A stretch of 64,000 bases of DNA from Daucus carota subsp. sativus (taxonomy: Eukaryota > Streptophyta > Magnoliopsida > Apiales > Apiaceae): NCBI RefSeq assembly GCF_001625215.2, contig NC_030385.2, positions 42,681,598 to 42,745,597 on the forward strand, in the 5' to 3' direction. The notes under the pieces were generated by a model. It saw only the letters and a program-made list of their open reading frames with translations, searched no databases and was not told where the DNA came from. Made by a program: the position numbers and the translations under genes. Position 1 is the first letter of the stretch. The number at the start of each line of letters is the position of its first letter. Shown piece after piece: positions 1-11,043 of the stretch.

Positions 1-172
1 ACCAGTTTTATTCGTAGAAACATATGAATCTCACCGTCACAATTTTTTTATAATATATTTTAAAATTAATAAGCCGGATTTATGTGATTAGCAAATACAA
101 AAACTTTTTCTTAATCCAAAATAGATTCTACCTTCTTATTGCATGTTTATGATTCCTTTTCTTAATTCAAAA

Positions 173-302
173 ACAAATTATGTTTATCAATTTTAATTTA
201 GAACCATATAATTTTTTTGAAAAATATTTAAATCACAACAAATTATGTTTATCAATTTTAATTTAGAACCATATAAATTTTTTGGAAAATATTTAAATCA
301 CA
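173..302. repeat. tandem duplication, 65-bp unit x2
   Basis: Two adjacent, nearly identical AT-rich units of 65 bp (173-237 and 238-302) differ at only a few bases. The second copy runs into the target site of the SINE that follows. Confidence 0.85.
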
Positions 303-307
303 TTATA

Positions 308-453
308 TATTTTTTTATTTTTTTGTAACCTAAGAACCCGCAACCACTACCCTTCGGATCACGCAATAGCGTTAATCCACCCTTTGGGAGTCGAACCTGT
401 GACCAAGAGAATACATGTCCTCTCTTTAACCAGCTAAACCAACCCTTGCGGGC
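308..453 (-). mobile_element. tRNA-derived SINE
   Basis: Read on the minus strand, the element starts GCCCGCAAGGGTTGG, has a tRNA-like A box (TTAGCTGGTTAAAGAG) and a B box (GGTTCGACTCC), and ends in an A-rich tail near 308-330. It is flanked by an 18-bp target site duplication with one mismatch (290-307 and 454-471, TATTTAAATCACATTATA). The 146-bp length, promoter boxes, tail and duplication fit a Pol III SINE. The family name is not known to me. Confidence 0.88.
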
Positions 454-790
454 TATTTAAATCACACTATAATAATTCTAATATAAAATACATTTATAAA
501 TATAATCTAATAAGAGTTGGCAATAACGTATTCCACTCAAAATATATTAAAATTTGATAAAAAAAATTTAATACTTTGGCAGGGTACATACGAGAAAAAA
601 AATGGCTTCATTACAATAGTTTATTTGAAACCATTAATGGCCTTGATGATGTATTTACCACAGTTCTAACTTATAAACAAATTATAATTTCGAATTTTAT
701 TTTATTGAAAATTTTAATTTATTATTTATAAATAAAATTTCTTCACACCATTTAAAATATATTTAAGAAATTTATAAATAATTAAAAAGC

Positions 791-819
791 TCCCGTACCT
801 TGCACGGGCTATAAGCTAG
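791..819 (+). mobile_element. Helitron 3' terminus
   Basis: A GC-rich hairpin (CCCGT...ACGGG) is followed after a short AT spacer by CTAG at 816-819 and then T. This is the classical Helitron 3' end. The 5' end was not located, so only the terminus is annotated. Confidence 0.6.
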
Positions 820-1812
820 TTTATTTAATTTATAGGTAATTTTGAGTGGTATATATAATATTTAAAACTTTAAGGTGCATAATTTATGTTCAATTTTCTT
901 GTTATAAATATTTAAATATTAAATTTTTATTTAGAAAAAATAAAAATAATTTATGAAAGGAGTCTTAAAAAGCGTGTTCAGGCCCATCCTTCAGGCTAAA
1001 CAAGCTAGCAGGACAGAGAGTAGTATTTTTTTTATTCACCATTTTCTATTTATTAGAGGTTTTTTATTTTTTTATACAATGCAAATAATTATTATCACTA
1101 ATTTTCTATATAATTGTCGTTACAGAGTGACATATAATATCTGTAACATGGGTATTCAAATATTTGATTTGGGTGGTATATGCATTTTTCTAACAAAAAT
1201 ATATTATAAATAAATATTTAAAATATAATTTTTTTTAATCATATAGTCAAAAAAGTTGAATATGTATTCATATTAAAACCACTTATAAAAAAAGATGAAG
1301 TAATAAAATATGATAAAATCTGGAGAAATTACGGTAAGACTTGATAATTAAAGAAATATAAATTGATATTTATTCTCCATCCAAAAATCAAGATATTGAT
1401 GAAATAATTTTAAAAAATTCGATCAAGTGCAGTGGTTCTGCAAAATTGGAAATAAAATGGAAGCAGCGGAAAATGCAAAGAAAATCATTGAAAGAAAATC
1501 ATCAATGCAGTTGCACTAGCACATATTGTGTGGCATTTAATTAAATTTGGATTTTGGCCTTGCTCCAGTAGATAACTCACAACCATCTTCGGCCATTTCC
1601 GCATTGCTGATCTCTGCAGCTTATAAGTTACAAATGCATTTGTCTGCATGCACTATCCATGCAAAAAAGTCTTGTCTTCAACTGCCAAATACCCTGCTAT
1701 GTGTCATCTTTCTGGAGGATCTAATTTCCATGCCCAAATTTATCATATACACAACTTTCATCTACAATCTCCTCATTTTCTCCCCCTCTGCAGAATTTTA
1801 GACAGGAGCAAG
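820..1812. other. AT-rich intergenic stretch
   Basis: No gene was recognised. Short ORFs here have AT-driven composition and no family features. The last 100 bp may be the leader of the proline-rich gene; a CT-rich run ending CTCTGCAG at about 1793 could be a 5'-UTR splice acceptor. Confidence 0.5.
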
Positions 1813-2295
1813 ATGTGTTCAATGAATTTATTGTACTTGCTCGCAGTTTCTGCGCTCCTGTCTGCAATAAATTGCACAAAAATCAATCCAGACACTTTCG
1901 GAGAAGGTACTTGTCAGTACCCTGATTGTGCCCCGCAGCTTCCACCACCATCCACTTACCAGCCATACGCCTCTCCACCGCCTCCAGCACCAATTAGTCC
2001 GCCTCCAGCACCAACTCCGCCTCCTGCACCAACAGGGTACCCGCCATACGGTGTCACTCCACCGCCTCCTGTTTATCCAGAGAATTGTCCGCCTCCACCG
2101 GCTCCTCAGGGGTACTCTACTAGTGATCAGCAGCCTGATTTTAGTCCTCCTAGTCCACCTCCGAGTCTGTACACTTATTTAAACGATACTTGGATTTCTG
2201 CTGCATCATTTCCTGCTAAATTGCCTTCGGTCTTTAATCTCTGTGGTGTTATTTACATCCTGTTCTTGTTTGCAGCCCTTCGTATGTTTAATTAG
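1813..2295 (+). CDS. small proline-rich secreted protein, possibly GPI-anchored
   Basis: The product is 160 residues if it starts at the ATG at 1813. That start is chosen because it opens directly into a signal peptide (MCSMNLLYLLAVSALLSA). Upstream in-frame Met codons add a region with no secretory character. After a short Cys-containing segment (TCQYPDC) comes a Pro-rich core with repeated SPPPAP/PPPAP blocks of the sort hydroxylated and glycosylated in arabinogalactan proteins and extensins. The last about 20 residues (NLCGVIYILFLFAALRMFN) are hydrophobic, consistent with a GPI-attachment signal. Probable role: cell-wall or plasma-membrane-surface glycoprotein. It lacks the SPPPP-YVY pattern of true extensins and any enzyme domain, so no specific function is assigned. 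Confidence 0.75.
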   Translation: MCSMNLLYLLAVSALLSAINCTKINPDTFGEGTCQYPDCAPQLPPPSTYQPYASPPPPAPISPPPAPTPPPAPTGYPPYGVTPPPPVYPENCPPPPAPQGYSTSDQQPDFSPPSPPPSLYTYLNDTWISAASFPAKLPSVFNLCGVIYILFLFAALRMFN

Positions 2296-3030
2296 AGGTC
2301 TCTCATGTCTCTGGTTTAGTATTGATTTCTGATTGTCTAGGTATCGTTTTCCTTCTTGCATAAGTTGAATTCAGGCGATTTTGTATTCGAATGATGGATG
2401 ATTTTATTATTTCGACAAAGAACGCTAGCTGTAATTCAGGTTTTAATTGCTTATGATTTATCGATCGCTTTATTTTCGATCCGTGGTGGGTTGAATTTGA
2501 TTGAATCTATATCCAAAATTGTTTAAGCCTTGTCAGATCGGGCAAATAATTGGATTTTTGATGGCCAAATAAGGTCTGTTAGCGTTTTCGGTTATCGGAT
2601 CGGATATATTTAGATTTTATAACATAATTTTAGTCCGAACCTTACGTTTCATCTATCAAAAACAAGTTCGAAATCTGCACTCTGTTGTACATTAAGATAA
2701 AAACTCAAGCACTTGTTAGAATTAAGTAGATAGCAAAGCTGTCAGAGCCGAAGAGAAGGAAAGAAACAAAGAACAGCAACGCAGAAGTAACAAAACGAAT
2801 GGTTGTATCTTGGACCAAACATGATTTATGATATCCTTGAAAAAAATTTCTCAAAAAAGATTACTGTAATTGTTTTAATAACTTAATCAATTATATGGAT
2901 TATTTGAATATTTGGATAATACCACTTATATTCTTTTTAGAAGTCGGAAAATAGAGAATAACTATAGAGTGGCTTTTATACACTCGTTATTAATACATGT
3001 AATTTTACAAATAGATATGTAATTATAATA
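2296..3030. other. intergenic and 3' flank
   Basis: This is the presumed 3' UTR of the proline-rich gene followed by AT-rich DNA. I see no gene or repeat structure in it. Confidence 0.5.
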
Positions 3031-3048
3031 AAGAAAATTCGTTGCTCA

Positions 3049-3527
3049 AACCCTCGAGAAAAGTTCCAAACACTCTCTCCATCTCAAACCCTAACCTCCG
3101 TCAAAAGTTTTCGAGGAGGTTTCCATCGGTTTTCACCGGTGAAAAACCTTGATTACTTATTTTCGTTTTCTTATTTAATCTTATTTTTTTTAATAAGTTC
3201 CTAATTTATTTGGATTTTGTTAGTATTTCCTTCTTGTGAGAGTTGTTTTTGTTTTGGTGTGTATTTTTCATGATTGAGGTTTATAGACCGGCATGATTTT
3301 CATGGGTTTGATTCAGATTTGAAGGTTATTATGGAATAACAGTCAGGTGAAAGCCAATTAGGTGAAAACAAGTACATACATTCAAATCATCCTAAGATCG
3401 TTTAGTTGCCTCTAAAAAAAAAAGGATTCAACAGCAATATAATATAGTGTCTGTCCAATTTCAATTATATTTGTAGATGGCGTATGGCTTCTGATGAATG
3501 AATTGATTCCTTTTTATCAAAAAAAAG
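3049..3527 (+). mobile_element. short non-LTR retroposon with flanking target duplication
   Basis: The 479-bp insertion is bounded by an 18-bp direct repeat with one mismatch (3031-3048 and 3528-3545, core GAAAATTCGTT). It begins with a CT-rich leader and an inverted repeat at about 3111-3152 (GGTTTCC...GGTTTTC...GAAAAACC) and ends TTTTTATC plus an A run. The same hairpin type and tail occur in the 19.2-kb element. No reverse transcriptase is encoded, so it is probably a LINE-derived, non-autonomous copy. Confidence 0.75.
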
Positions 3528-3545
3528 AAGAAAATTCGTTCCTCA

Positions 3546-3969
3546 TCTCAAGATCAAATATTCGTAATAACACCGCCTAATTTCACTGATGAAATCATAA
3601 GTTGGGTGTAAATATTGCATTGTTATTGTGACTCCCGCTTCCTTTTCGCTATATCAAATTCATGAGTCATGATCAACATATCTAAGGATAATATATTATT
3701 TAATTAAATATTTCAAATACTTGCTGAATATATATTACACCTAATCAATCTAAGGTCAGCAGCGTATATTTCGTATAAAATAATAAACGCATATACCTCC
3801 ACCAGTTTTAGTGGAAACAAGGCAGAGATCATGCCATTAAACCAAAATCGCAAAATTGCAGACGCAAATTCCAATATTTACAAAAATACCTCAGCGGTCT
3901 CCTCGTAAATTCAAGTAACCCCGAGGGCATTAATGTAATAGTGTGACGGAGGCAAATTAAACCTTGTAC
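3546..3969. other. upstream region of the kelch gene
   Basis: AT-rich DNA ending in the kelch promoter. No other feature was recognised. Confidence 0.4.
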
Positions 3970-3976
3970 TATAAAA
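3970..3976 (+). promoter_or_regulatory. TATA box of kelch gene
   Basis: TATAAAA lies 102 bp upstream of the kelch ATG (4072), implying a leader of roughly 70 nt. Confidence 0.55.
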
Positions 3977-4071
3977 CAATCAGCGAAGAGGGGCAGTGAA
4001 GATTCAAAAGCCACTAGAGAAGTCAGCGATCGGCGTCTGTATATCCGGCGGGTTAGCATTATTTTCCGGCA

Positions 4072-6095
4072 ATGGTGGCTCAGGGAAAATGGGTCAAGGT
4101 TATTTATTTATTTTATCATTATTTTTGGTTCTTTTAATCCGTAAATGTTTTAGTTAATTTCTGTCTTACTCTTCGACTGATGGAAAATTTAGAGTAGAGT
4201 ATTTACTGCTTTTATATTTTAATTTTGAAAAATTGTAAAACAATTTGAATTGTTGTAAGTGATATTGCCATGTTGTTTTTACTTTTTATGTGACATGTCT
4301 GTTTAGTGTTTACGGACCATTTTATGTTTGGTTTACAACATAGGATGTTTTTATTTGTTGTTAATACATAGGATTTTCGGACAGACGTTGTTAAGTTCGT
4401 ATCATCATGTTTGTTTGTATTTTACACCAGTAGTATTTTTTTGCTGATTGCTTTAGAATTTACACGGGATTGGCTGCTAGAGCATGGTATTGGTTCGTAG
4501 CAAGCAGGGAAAACGGGATTAAATTTCTTGAAGTTGGAAAATAAAAAAGATAATTCTGAAATGGTTAATTTACTACTTTCAGAATCAATGTCGAGCAAAA
4601 GCAAGTAGTAGAAAAGTTTAATGATTGCTAGATTTTTGTGTGCTCCTCGAGTTTACATGGAAGATCTATTTAAATCAACTAAGAATTTATCCAAGTTAAT
4701 GACCAATATGAGCCAGAAGGATAATTACTTGTTTACATGAAAATAAGTTTGTCTTAACCTTTTTTACTAGATACATGTAACTTGTAAGTGTTTCATACTT
4801 TTTTTAGTATGTTTGCATTTTAATTTTAACTAGTAACCAGTAATATATATGTTTCATAGTAGTTTGTTTACTCATAGGTGTCGAAATTTATTCATGATAT
4901 TAATGTTTTTAAAAAGTTATCATATACTTGAAGCATTGCCGTTCCTCTTTTTGTCTAATAATATAAGAATTTTCTGCAGGTGGACTGCAACATTAGTCAC
5001 ACTTCTTCATATGAATGTGCCTTATTTTGTTTTGTTTTTTGGAAGCATAGTAGCATGAATAGATGATATGTTAGACCAAGAGAAGTTGCATATAATACTA
5101 AAGGATTGCTTATTACTAGCTTAAGTGTTTAACAATGTTAGTTTCACCCTATGCAGCTGGATCAGAAAGGAACTGGTCCTGGAGCAAGAAGTTCACATGC
5201 AATTACCATGGCAGGACAAAAGGCCTATGCCTTTGGTGGTGAGTTCAAGCCACGTGTCCCAGTTGATAGCAACTTGTATGTGTTTGATCTCAATGAGCTG
5301 ACATGGTCAGTGGTAAGTGTGACCGGTGATATCCCTCCACCACGAGTTGGTGTAACTATGGCATCTATTGGCGACACTATCTATGTGTTTGGCGGTAGGG
5401 ACTCTACACACAAGGAACTTAATGAGCTTTACTCTTTCAACACGTGCACAAGCAAGTGGACCTTAGTCTCTAGCGGGGACACTGGGCCTCCTCATCGAAG
5501 CTATCACTCAATAACCTCAGATGACCGCCATGTGTATGTATTTGGTGGCTGTGGCAATAATGGCCGTCTTAATGACCTGTGGGCTTATGATACTGTTGAT
5601 AAAAAATGGTTAAGTTTTCCCTTACCCGGGGAGAATTGCAAAGGCAGAGGTGGGCCTGGGCTGGCTGTAGCTCAAGGGAAGATCTGGGTAGTGTATGGTT
5701 TTTCAGGCGTGGAGCTTGATGATGTGCATTTTTTTGATCCAGCTAATGAGAAATGGGTCCAAGTAGAGACAAGAGGTGAAAAACCTACAGCCCGTTCTGT
5801 GTTTTCAACAGTTGGGATTGGGAAGTCTATATTCATCTATGGTGGGGAAGTCGACCCAAGCGATTTAGGCCACCTGGGTGCTGGGAAATTTTCTTCTGAG
5901 TTCTTTGTACTAGACACAGACGCATTGGAGTGGAAACGCTTGGAGGATGGAGCAAATTCCAGTGATCACCCTGGCCCTCGTGGGTGGTGCGCTTATGCAG
6001 CTGGTCAGCTAGATGACAAAGAGGGATTGTTGGTGTATGGTGGCAATTCAGACAGCAATGATCGCTTAGGTGATATTTACTTTTTCACTCCTTGA
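4072..6095 (+). CDS. kelch-repeat protein of the nitrile-specifier (NSP/ESP-like) clade
   Basis: Two exons, 4072-4098 and 5157-6095, join in phase 0 across a 1058-bp GT-AG intron to give 321 residues. The first exon contributes only MVAQGKWVK, and the ATG shown at 5151 is intronic. Repeated kelch signatures (YAFGGE, IYVFGGR, VYVFGGC, IYGGE, LVYGGN) indicate a six-bladed beta-propeller. The whole protein resembles Arabidopsis At3g07720, the ancestral-type member of the family that gave rise to nitrile-, epithio- and thiocyanate-forming specifier proteins in Brassicales. In specifiers an E-xxx-D-xxx-H triad is thought to bind iron. Here the corresponding segment is EVDPSDLGH, with Ser where Asp is expected, so a glucosinolate-specifier activity is not predicted. 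A likely role is an undefined cytosolic scaffold or housekeeping function. Confidence 0.88.
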
Positions 6096-7369
6096 TTGGA
6101 TTCAGATGCATGTAATTTATGAAGGTTTGCGATGCATATTACTAATGATGTTGTTTAGTAGGTTTGATTGTGTGGGACATGTTTTTACTTGCGTGAGCAA
6201 TAAAATAATATGAAGTGTTTGGTTGTATAGTAAATTGATCAATCATATTCCGGTCAAAATAAAAACATAATGTGGAAATTGTTGTACTGTTCAATTTTAA
6301 AGGCAGGTGCTCTATACAAGCCTAAGCTATTGATGATTGTTAAAATAATCTAAATATACTAAGTCACTCTTAAATTTGATCAAACAAGGACTGTCTTCCC
6401 TACTCAACTGTGAATATAGTTAGTGTTTGTGGAGAGCTAGTCAGGTGCCTAGGATGAGACATGAGGATTCCTGTGCTAGACCCACAGTAACAGAGCTATG
6501 AGAAAAGGTATTATTATGCCCTTTAGGTGGTTGTCTGGTGTCTAGGTAGATTAATCAAGCTTTATTTTTTTTTTTCTTCTAAACTTTGATGATATATTAG
6601 TATTATATTTATAAGCAAATTATAATGTGCTGCACAAGTTTTAATTCATGCTATGAATTAAATTTTAGTACCAGTGTATATATTTATGCTTAGCATAAAT
6701 TAGTTAGGCTCCCAGAGTTTTGTTTTGTTGCTTTATGCTTAGCTTTTTTTATGACATTAAATATTTTGGGCCGGAAAATCATGAAGACACAATATTATCT
6801 CCCACAGGCCAGACCTAATTTCTTCTTGCCAACTAGTTTTGGACCACACAAGTGCTATAGTAGGAAAGAATATTTGCTTATTGCTTGATGCGTTCTCTTT
6901 TGTCAGAATGGTAAAGTCATGTGTTTAATATCCAAATTGTTGAAAGAACCAGCTTATATAGGACCCATATTTAGTAATATACTTTTCAAGTGGAGCTGTA
7001 ATGAGTGAATCAGCTAAAGACTGCTATGCTAGTCCTCACATTTAGAATGATACTCTGCCATAGAAGTTGCAAGACAGTTGGGATCTATTTAAAGCTTATA
7101 AAACACCGACACAGTGTCAGTTTAAATTTTGTTCCTTGTATCAAATTCAAAGCAAAATTAAAGAAGAGGATACATTCATTCACAAATCATACAGAGGATC
7201 ACCAGCACACATTCAGGCCCGGAAATAATTACAATCAATACGAAAGAAAGCAGCCTTACCAATAAAATTTTGTAAAGAAAGAGAACATATAGCAATCATT
7301 TTATATCTATTATTGTTCCTCATGTGTCACCAGCTCACCCTGTCTGTAATCATCGAAAATCCTTGAAAC
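6096..7369. other. convergent intergenic region between kelch and FLA genes
   Basis: It contains the 3' flanks of two converging genes. No additional gene or element was recognised; the short ORF at 7005-7265 has no family features. Confidence 0.5.
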
Positions 7370-8554
7370 TCAAAGAGAAGCCAGTACCCCTAACAACAGT
7401 CCCAACAGTACTGTCACCACAATCCTCACACCACCAATACTCGTAGAGCTGTTATCATCACTGGCCGTGTCATCTGCTGCATCTTCATCATCTGCAGGCC
7501 CTGGCGCCTCTGCTTCCTCATCCTCACTCGTTGAACCTTTCTTGCTCTTTGGAGCATCTGTATTAAACAGCTCCCTGGGTAGCAGAACTTTGTCTATCTT
7601 GTAAACAGCCAGTGGCTCGTCATCTACCAGTGTTGCTTTTATTGATGCTGTTACCACCTTAGTCTTTAATGACACTCCTTCGTCGTCATTTTGTACTGTA
7701 AAATTATAACTATTTGCCCCCTCAAGTGCCAGAGTATCTATCACACCGTTATGTGACCTTAATGTCCCCATAGAATTGTACTCTGGAACACCGTGATATA
7801 GTAGTATCAACAATTTCCCTTCCTCTGTCAAATTTTTGTACTTGGGCATAAAAGATTTAAGAACATCATCACTAGGACAAAAAATCGTCAATCCTCCATC
7901 GACAGTTTGCACAAAAGTGTCCATAGCGCCTTCTGAAGTTAACAAGTCTGAAAAAGCTTTGCATCCTTTAGCCTTCATTATATCTGTTATATTTACTGAT
8001 GGGGCAGCTACAGGAGCTTCAGCTTCAGGGGATGTTAGTATCTGACTTATTTGTATCACGGATATGTTGTAAGGCTTTTCCACAATAGTTTTCACAAAGA
8101 AGGATTCAAATTTTGCAGCGTTGTCTTCCTGTGCAAATCCCACACGCCCACCTTTAACGTCAGTAATGTTGACATAACCAGATATTCCTTCTGCCTTGCC
8201 AGTTGCTTGAAACATGGTAGCAGTAAGGGTGGAACGATGGGTGATTTGGTGAAGCTTCTTGCTGCCATAGTAGTCGGAAAATACATGAAGGGCAAGGACA
8301 TTCTTGATGGTGAAGATGGAGAGATGCTTGGAGAGAAGATCAGACATACCTGCATTATCTACAGCACAAACAGTGATGGTCAGGCGACGATTGATCTCAG
8401 CTGCAAGATGCGTGATAGTCAGGTAGTGATTGAAGGTTGAAAATTCCGGGTGCTTGGCAAGGATGCGTGTGATGTTATGAGCATCGGTGGTGATCGTGGT
8501 GGCAAAGAGGAGGGCAAGTAGGAGAGAGAGTGTGATCCCTGAAAGGAGCTTCAT
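7370..8554 (-). CDS. FLA2: fasciclin-like arabinogalactan protein, FLA2 type
   Basis: Intronless gene of 394 residues. The in-frame codon at 8588-8590 is TTG, so the first ATG is at 8554 and opens directly into a signal peptide (MKLLSGITLSLLLALLF). Domains in order: FAS1 domain 1 (about residues 25-170; starts HNITRILAKHPEFSTFNHYL, H1 motif TVCAVDN, H2 region ALHVFSDYYG); an Ala/Pro linker (EAEAPVAAP); FAS1 domain 2 (about 190-335; GLTIFCPSDD, VLLPRELF); an acidic linker (APGPADDEDAADD); and a hydrophobic C-terminus (VRIVVTVLLGLLLGVLASL), the GPI-anchor signal. The two-FAS1 layout and near-identity of the first 50 residues to Arabidopsis FLA2 support the call. Such proteins act at the plasma membrane and cell wall in adhesion and wall assembly. 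It converges on the kelch gene. Confidence 0.95.
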   Translation of the reverse strand: MKLLSGITLSLLLALLFATTITTDAHNITRILAKHPEFSTFNHYLTITHLAAEINRRLTITVCAVDNAGMSDLLSKHLSIFTIKNVLALHVFSDYYGSKKLHQITHRSTLTATMFQATGKAEGISGYVNITDVKGGRVGFAQEDNAAKFESFFVKTIVEKPYNISVIQISQILTSPEAEAPVAAPSVNITDIMKAKGCKAFSDLLTSEGAMDTFVQTVDGGLTIFCPSDDVLKSFMPKYKNLTEEGKLLILLYHGVPEYNSMGTLRSHNGVIDTLALEGANSYNFTVQNDDEGVSLKTKVVTASIKATLVDDEPLAVYKIDKVLLPRELFNTDAPKSKKGSTSEDEEAEAPGPADDEDAADDTASDDNSSTSIGGVRIVVTVLLGLLLGVLASL

Positions 8555-8615
8555 ATTGTGAAGTATGAGAGATTTCAGGTGGGGAGACAAGGCTTCAGAG
8601 CTTAAGGTACTTGTG

Positions 8616-8621
8616 TTTATA
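8616..8621 (-). promoter_or_regulatory. TATA box of FLA gene
   Basis: On the minus strand GATATAAACAC lies about 60 bp upstream of the ATG at 8554, giving a short leader. Confidence 0.5.
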
Positions 8622-8660
8622 TCAGCTGGGAAGATTTGTTAATAATTTAAAGGGTTACAA

Positions 8661-9190
8661 ACTCACAATGCATGCATTATTGCTAAGGCCTAGGGCTGGC
8701 AATTTCGGGTTTCGGGTCGGGTTCGGGTCGGGTTGACAGTCGCGGGTCAAAAAATTTACCCAACCCGAACCCGACCCGAAAATTTAATGGGTCAGAATAC
8801 CCGACCCGAACCCGACCCGCACTACCCGCGGGTAACCCGAACCCGACCCGAAAATTAATATTTATTAATAAAAATATTTTTTTAATAATAAATAAATATT
8901 ATTTTAATCCAAATAAATTAATTTTTATTAAATTAAATAATTTTATATTAAATTTAACTAATAAATTTTATAAAAATAATATAAATAATATAAATATATA
9001 TAATATTTATATTATATATTAATTTTCGGGTAATTTCGGGTCAATTTCGGGTAACCCGAATTCAACCCGAAAATGACCCGATTTTTCTGGGTTGATTTTG
9101 GGTCAACCCGAATTCGACCCGAACCCGAAAACCCCCAACCCGAATTCGTATTTTGCACTACTCACAATGCATGCATTATTGCTAAGGCCT
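8661..9190. mobile_element. MITE-like element with GGGTCGGGTT subterminal repeats, flanked by 31-bp direct repeats
   Basis: Both ends are dense in GGGTCGGGTTCGGGT and its complement, with an AT-rich centre. Termini resemble hAT ends (TAGGGCTGGCAA at the left; TAGTGCAAAA on the complement at the right). The body (about 8692-9159) lies between two perfect 31-bp direct repeats (8661-8691 and 9160-9190, containing CACAATGCATGCATTATTGC). That is far longer than the 8-bp duplication hAT transposases make. It sits just upstream of the FLA promoter. Confidence 0.7.
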
Positions 9191-10226
9191 GGTCCAGAAC
9201 ATACGAATGATACTAGTATACGTTTTGCGAGAAAAAAGTGCTCGACGTGAAAAATTCCAAGATGAGACAATTTTCTTTTGAATGATGATACCGACTCTTT
9301 GTATATACATCAAAAATTTAGGATTAACGTGCGTTTTTTCCGCTGAACGTATATTATTATATGTGTGTCAGGATCTGGACCCTATTATCAGTAGGTAGAT
9401 AGAAAATGAACCATTACACCAGGAAGTGTATTATTCAGGTTTAAATTAGTATATGGTAGCTGCACATACCCTCTTTTGTTAATGATTTAACATTAATCTA
9501 ATTGATTAAAAAGAAACTAGCTGTTTCTTGTATATAAATGTACCTTGTTGGCACTTTCAACTTAAATCGTGCAACTTATTCAGTTTTTGACTCACTCAGA
9601 TGTTCAAGTGTGAAGAACATGTGGCTTTAGCACTTGGCCATGACTCAGTAATATTTTGCAACTTTAATCATTGGATTAGAGAAAAACTTGTTAATTTACT
9701 TTTTAAACTTGTCGGCACCTTGACTGTCGGTGTCTTCATAGACTACTAATACATAGAGATTAAGCAGATAAGTGTATGATTAAGGAATCATGACTAGTAG
9801 TCTTAAACAATGACAATGAGAAAAGCAATTTTCCATTCTGTTGTTGAGAAGGGGGATGAGATATCAAATCACCTTTAAAATTAAATATCGATAATAATAC
9901 AATTAAAGTGATAACGGCAACGGCAATAATAATATAATAATAATTAATTTGGGTGGTAGATTATATTGTCAGTGCATCAGTAGGTCCTCTTCCCTTGATT
10001 CTTTAGTTATGGAAGCCATATGTACAGTCTGTCGAGTCTGAGTTGTTTTTGGTTTCTTCTGAGTAGAGAAATAATGATGTCTCACCAACAATAAATGGAT
10101 AATTAAATTTAATAATATACTTTTTACTAAAAATATGCTGGAAGAATCCATATGACAACAAGAAACAACCCAAGTAAACTACAATCCAGAATTCCAGGTT
10201 TACCGTAGTCGTCATATGAATTAATA
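9191..10226. other. intergenic stretch
   Basis: AT-rich, with no gene, RNA or repeat recognised. Confidence 0.4.
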
Positions 10227-10684
10227 GGGGTGTATTGGATTGAGATTTTAAAGTATTTTTTTGCATTCATGAAATCCGAGGGTATTCGATTGGGATTGTT
10301 TGAAATCCATTAAAATCTTGAGGTATTCAATTGGGATTTTAAATTATGTTACAAAATCTGGTGGTATTCAATTAGGATTTTAAATTATGCTTTAAAATCC
10401 GATTTTCAATTGGGATTCTTTAAAATCCATTAAAATCTGATGGTATTCAAATGCTGATGGATTTTTTTGCATTTCATAAAATGATGGATTTTGTGGCATT
10501 CTTCAGTGTATTTTAAGTTTTTTGAAATCCCACCAAAATCAATGGGATTTTGAAATATTGTGCTTAAATCCTATAAACTCTGCGACATTTTATCAAGAAT
10601 TCGCACAAAACCAAAATCACACACAATCCATTAAAATCCATAGATTAAAAACAATCCATTAAAATCCCAATCGAATACACCCCC
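10227..10684. mobile_element. MITE with GGGGTGTATTSGATTG inverted termini
   Basis: The left end reads GGGGTGTATTGGATTG and the complement of the right end GGGGGTGTATTCGATTGG. The interior is a series of loosely repeated blocks built on GGTATTCAATTGGGATTTTAA and ATCCATTAAAATC. The same family recurs at 35695-36165. There is no coding capacity. The target duplication could not be fixed. Confidence 0.75.
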
Positions 10685-11043
10685 GTAAGTTTCATATATT
10701 CTCGAAATAATTCTAGATATACTTGGTTTTCTGATGTAGTACGTAAATACAAAATTAGTTGCTAAATTATTAAATACAAAATATAATAAATGATAAATCG
10801 ATGATAAAGATGGGTTGAAAAAGAAAACTAAAGCCAATTTTAGGTATCACCATAATTAATAACTTAAGTAGATTATAGGGTATTGACAATATGAATTAAA
10901 TTTCACATATTCGGGAGATCATACCTGATTTCAGTAGTGTTTATTTTGCAATATAAGATTAGTTGTTTGAATTATTAAATATATAGAAATAATAAACAAT
11001 AAAAAAAATAAAAAAAAGATGGCTATTGATGTCGGGGAAAACC

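Noticed and set aside
308-453. Functional tRNA gene
   Set aside because: A and B boxes are present but there is no cloverleaf with a paired acceptor stem; the tail and target duplication mark a SINE.
5151-5156. ATG at 5151 as start of the kelch protein
   Set aside because: It overlaps the intron acceptor ATGCAG. The true first exon at 4072-4098 supplies the conserved MVAQGKWVK start.
8051-8440. Plus-strand 129-residue ORF opposite the FLA gene
   Set aside because: Antisense shadow of a well-supported gene.
8588-8590. Upstream start for the FLA gene giving 406 residues
   Set aside because: The codon is TTG, not ATG; the ATG at 8554 opens directly into the signal peptide.
8700-9150. GGGTCGGGTT repeats as interstitial telomere sequence
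   Set aside because: The motif is not the plant telomere repeat (TTTAGGG), and both orientations occur at opposite ends of a bounded element.
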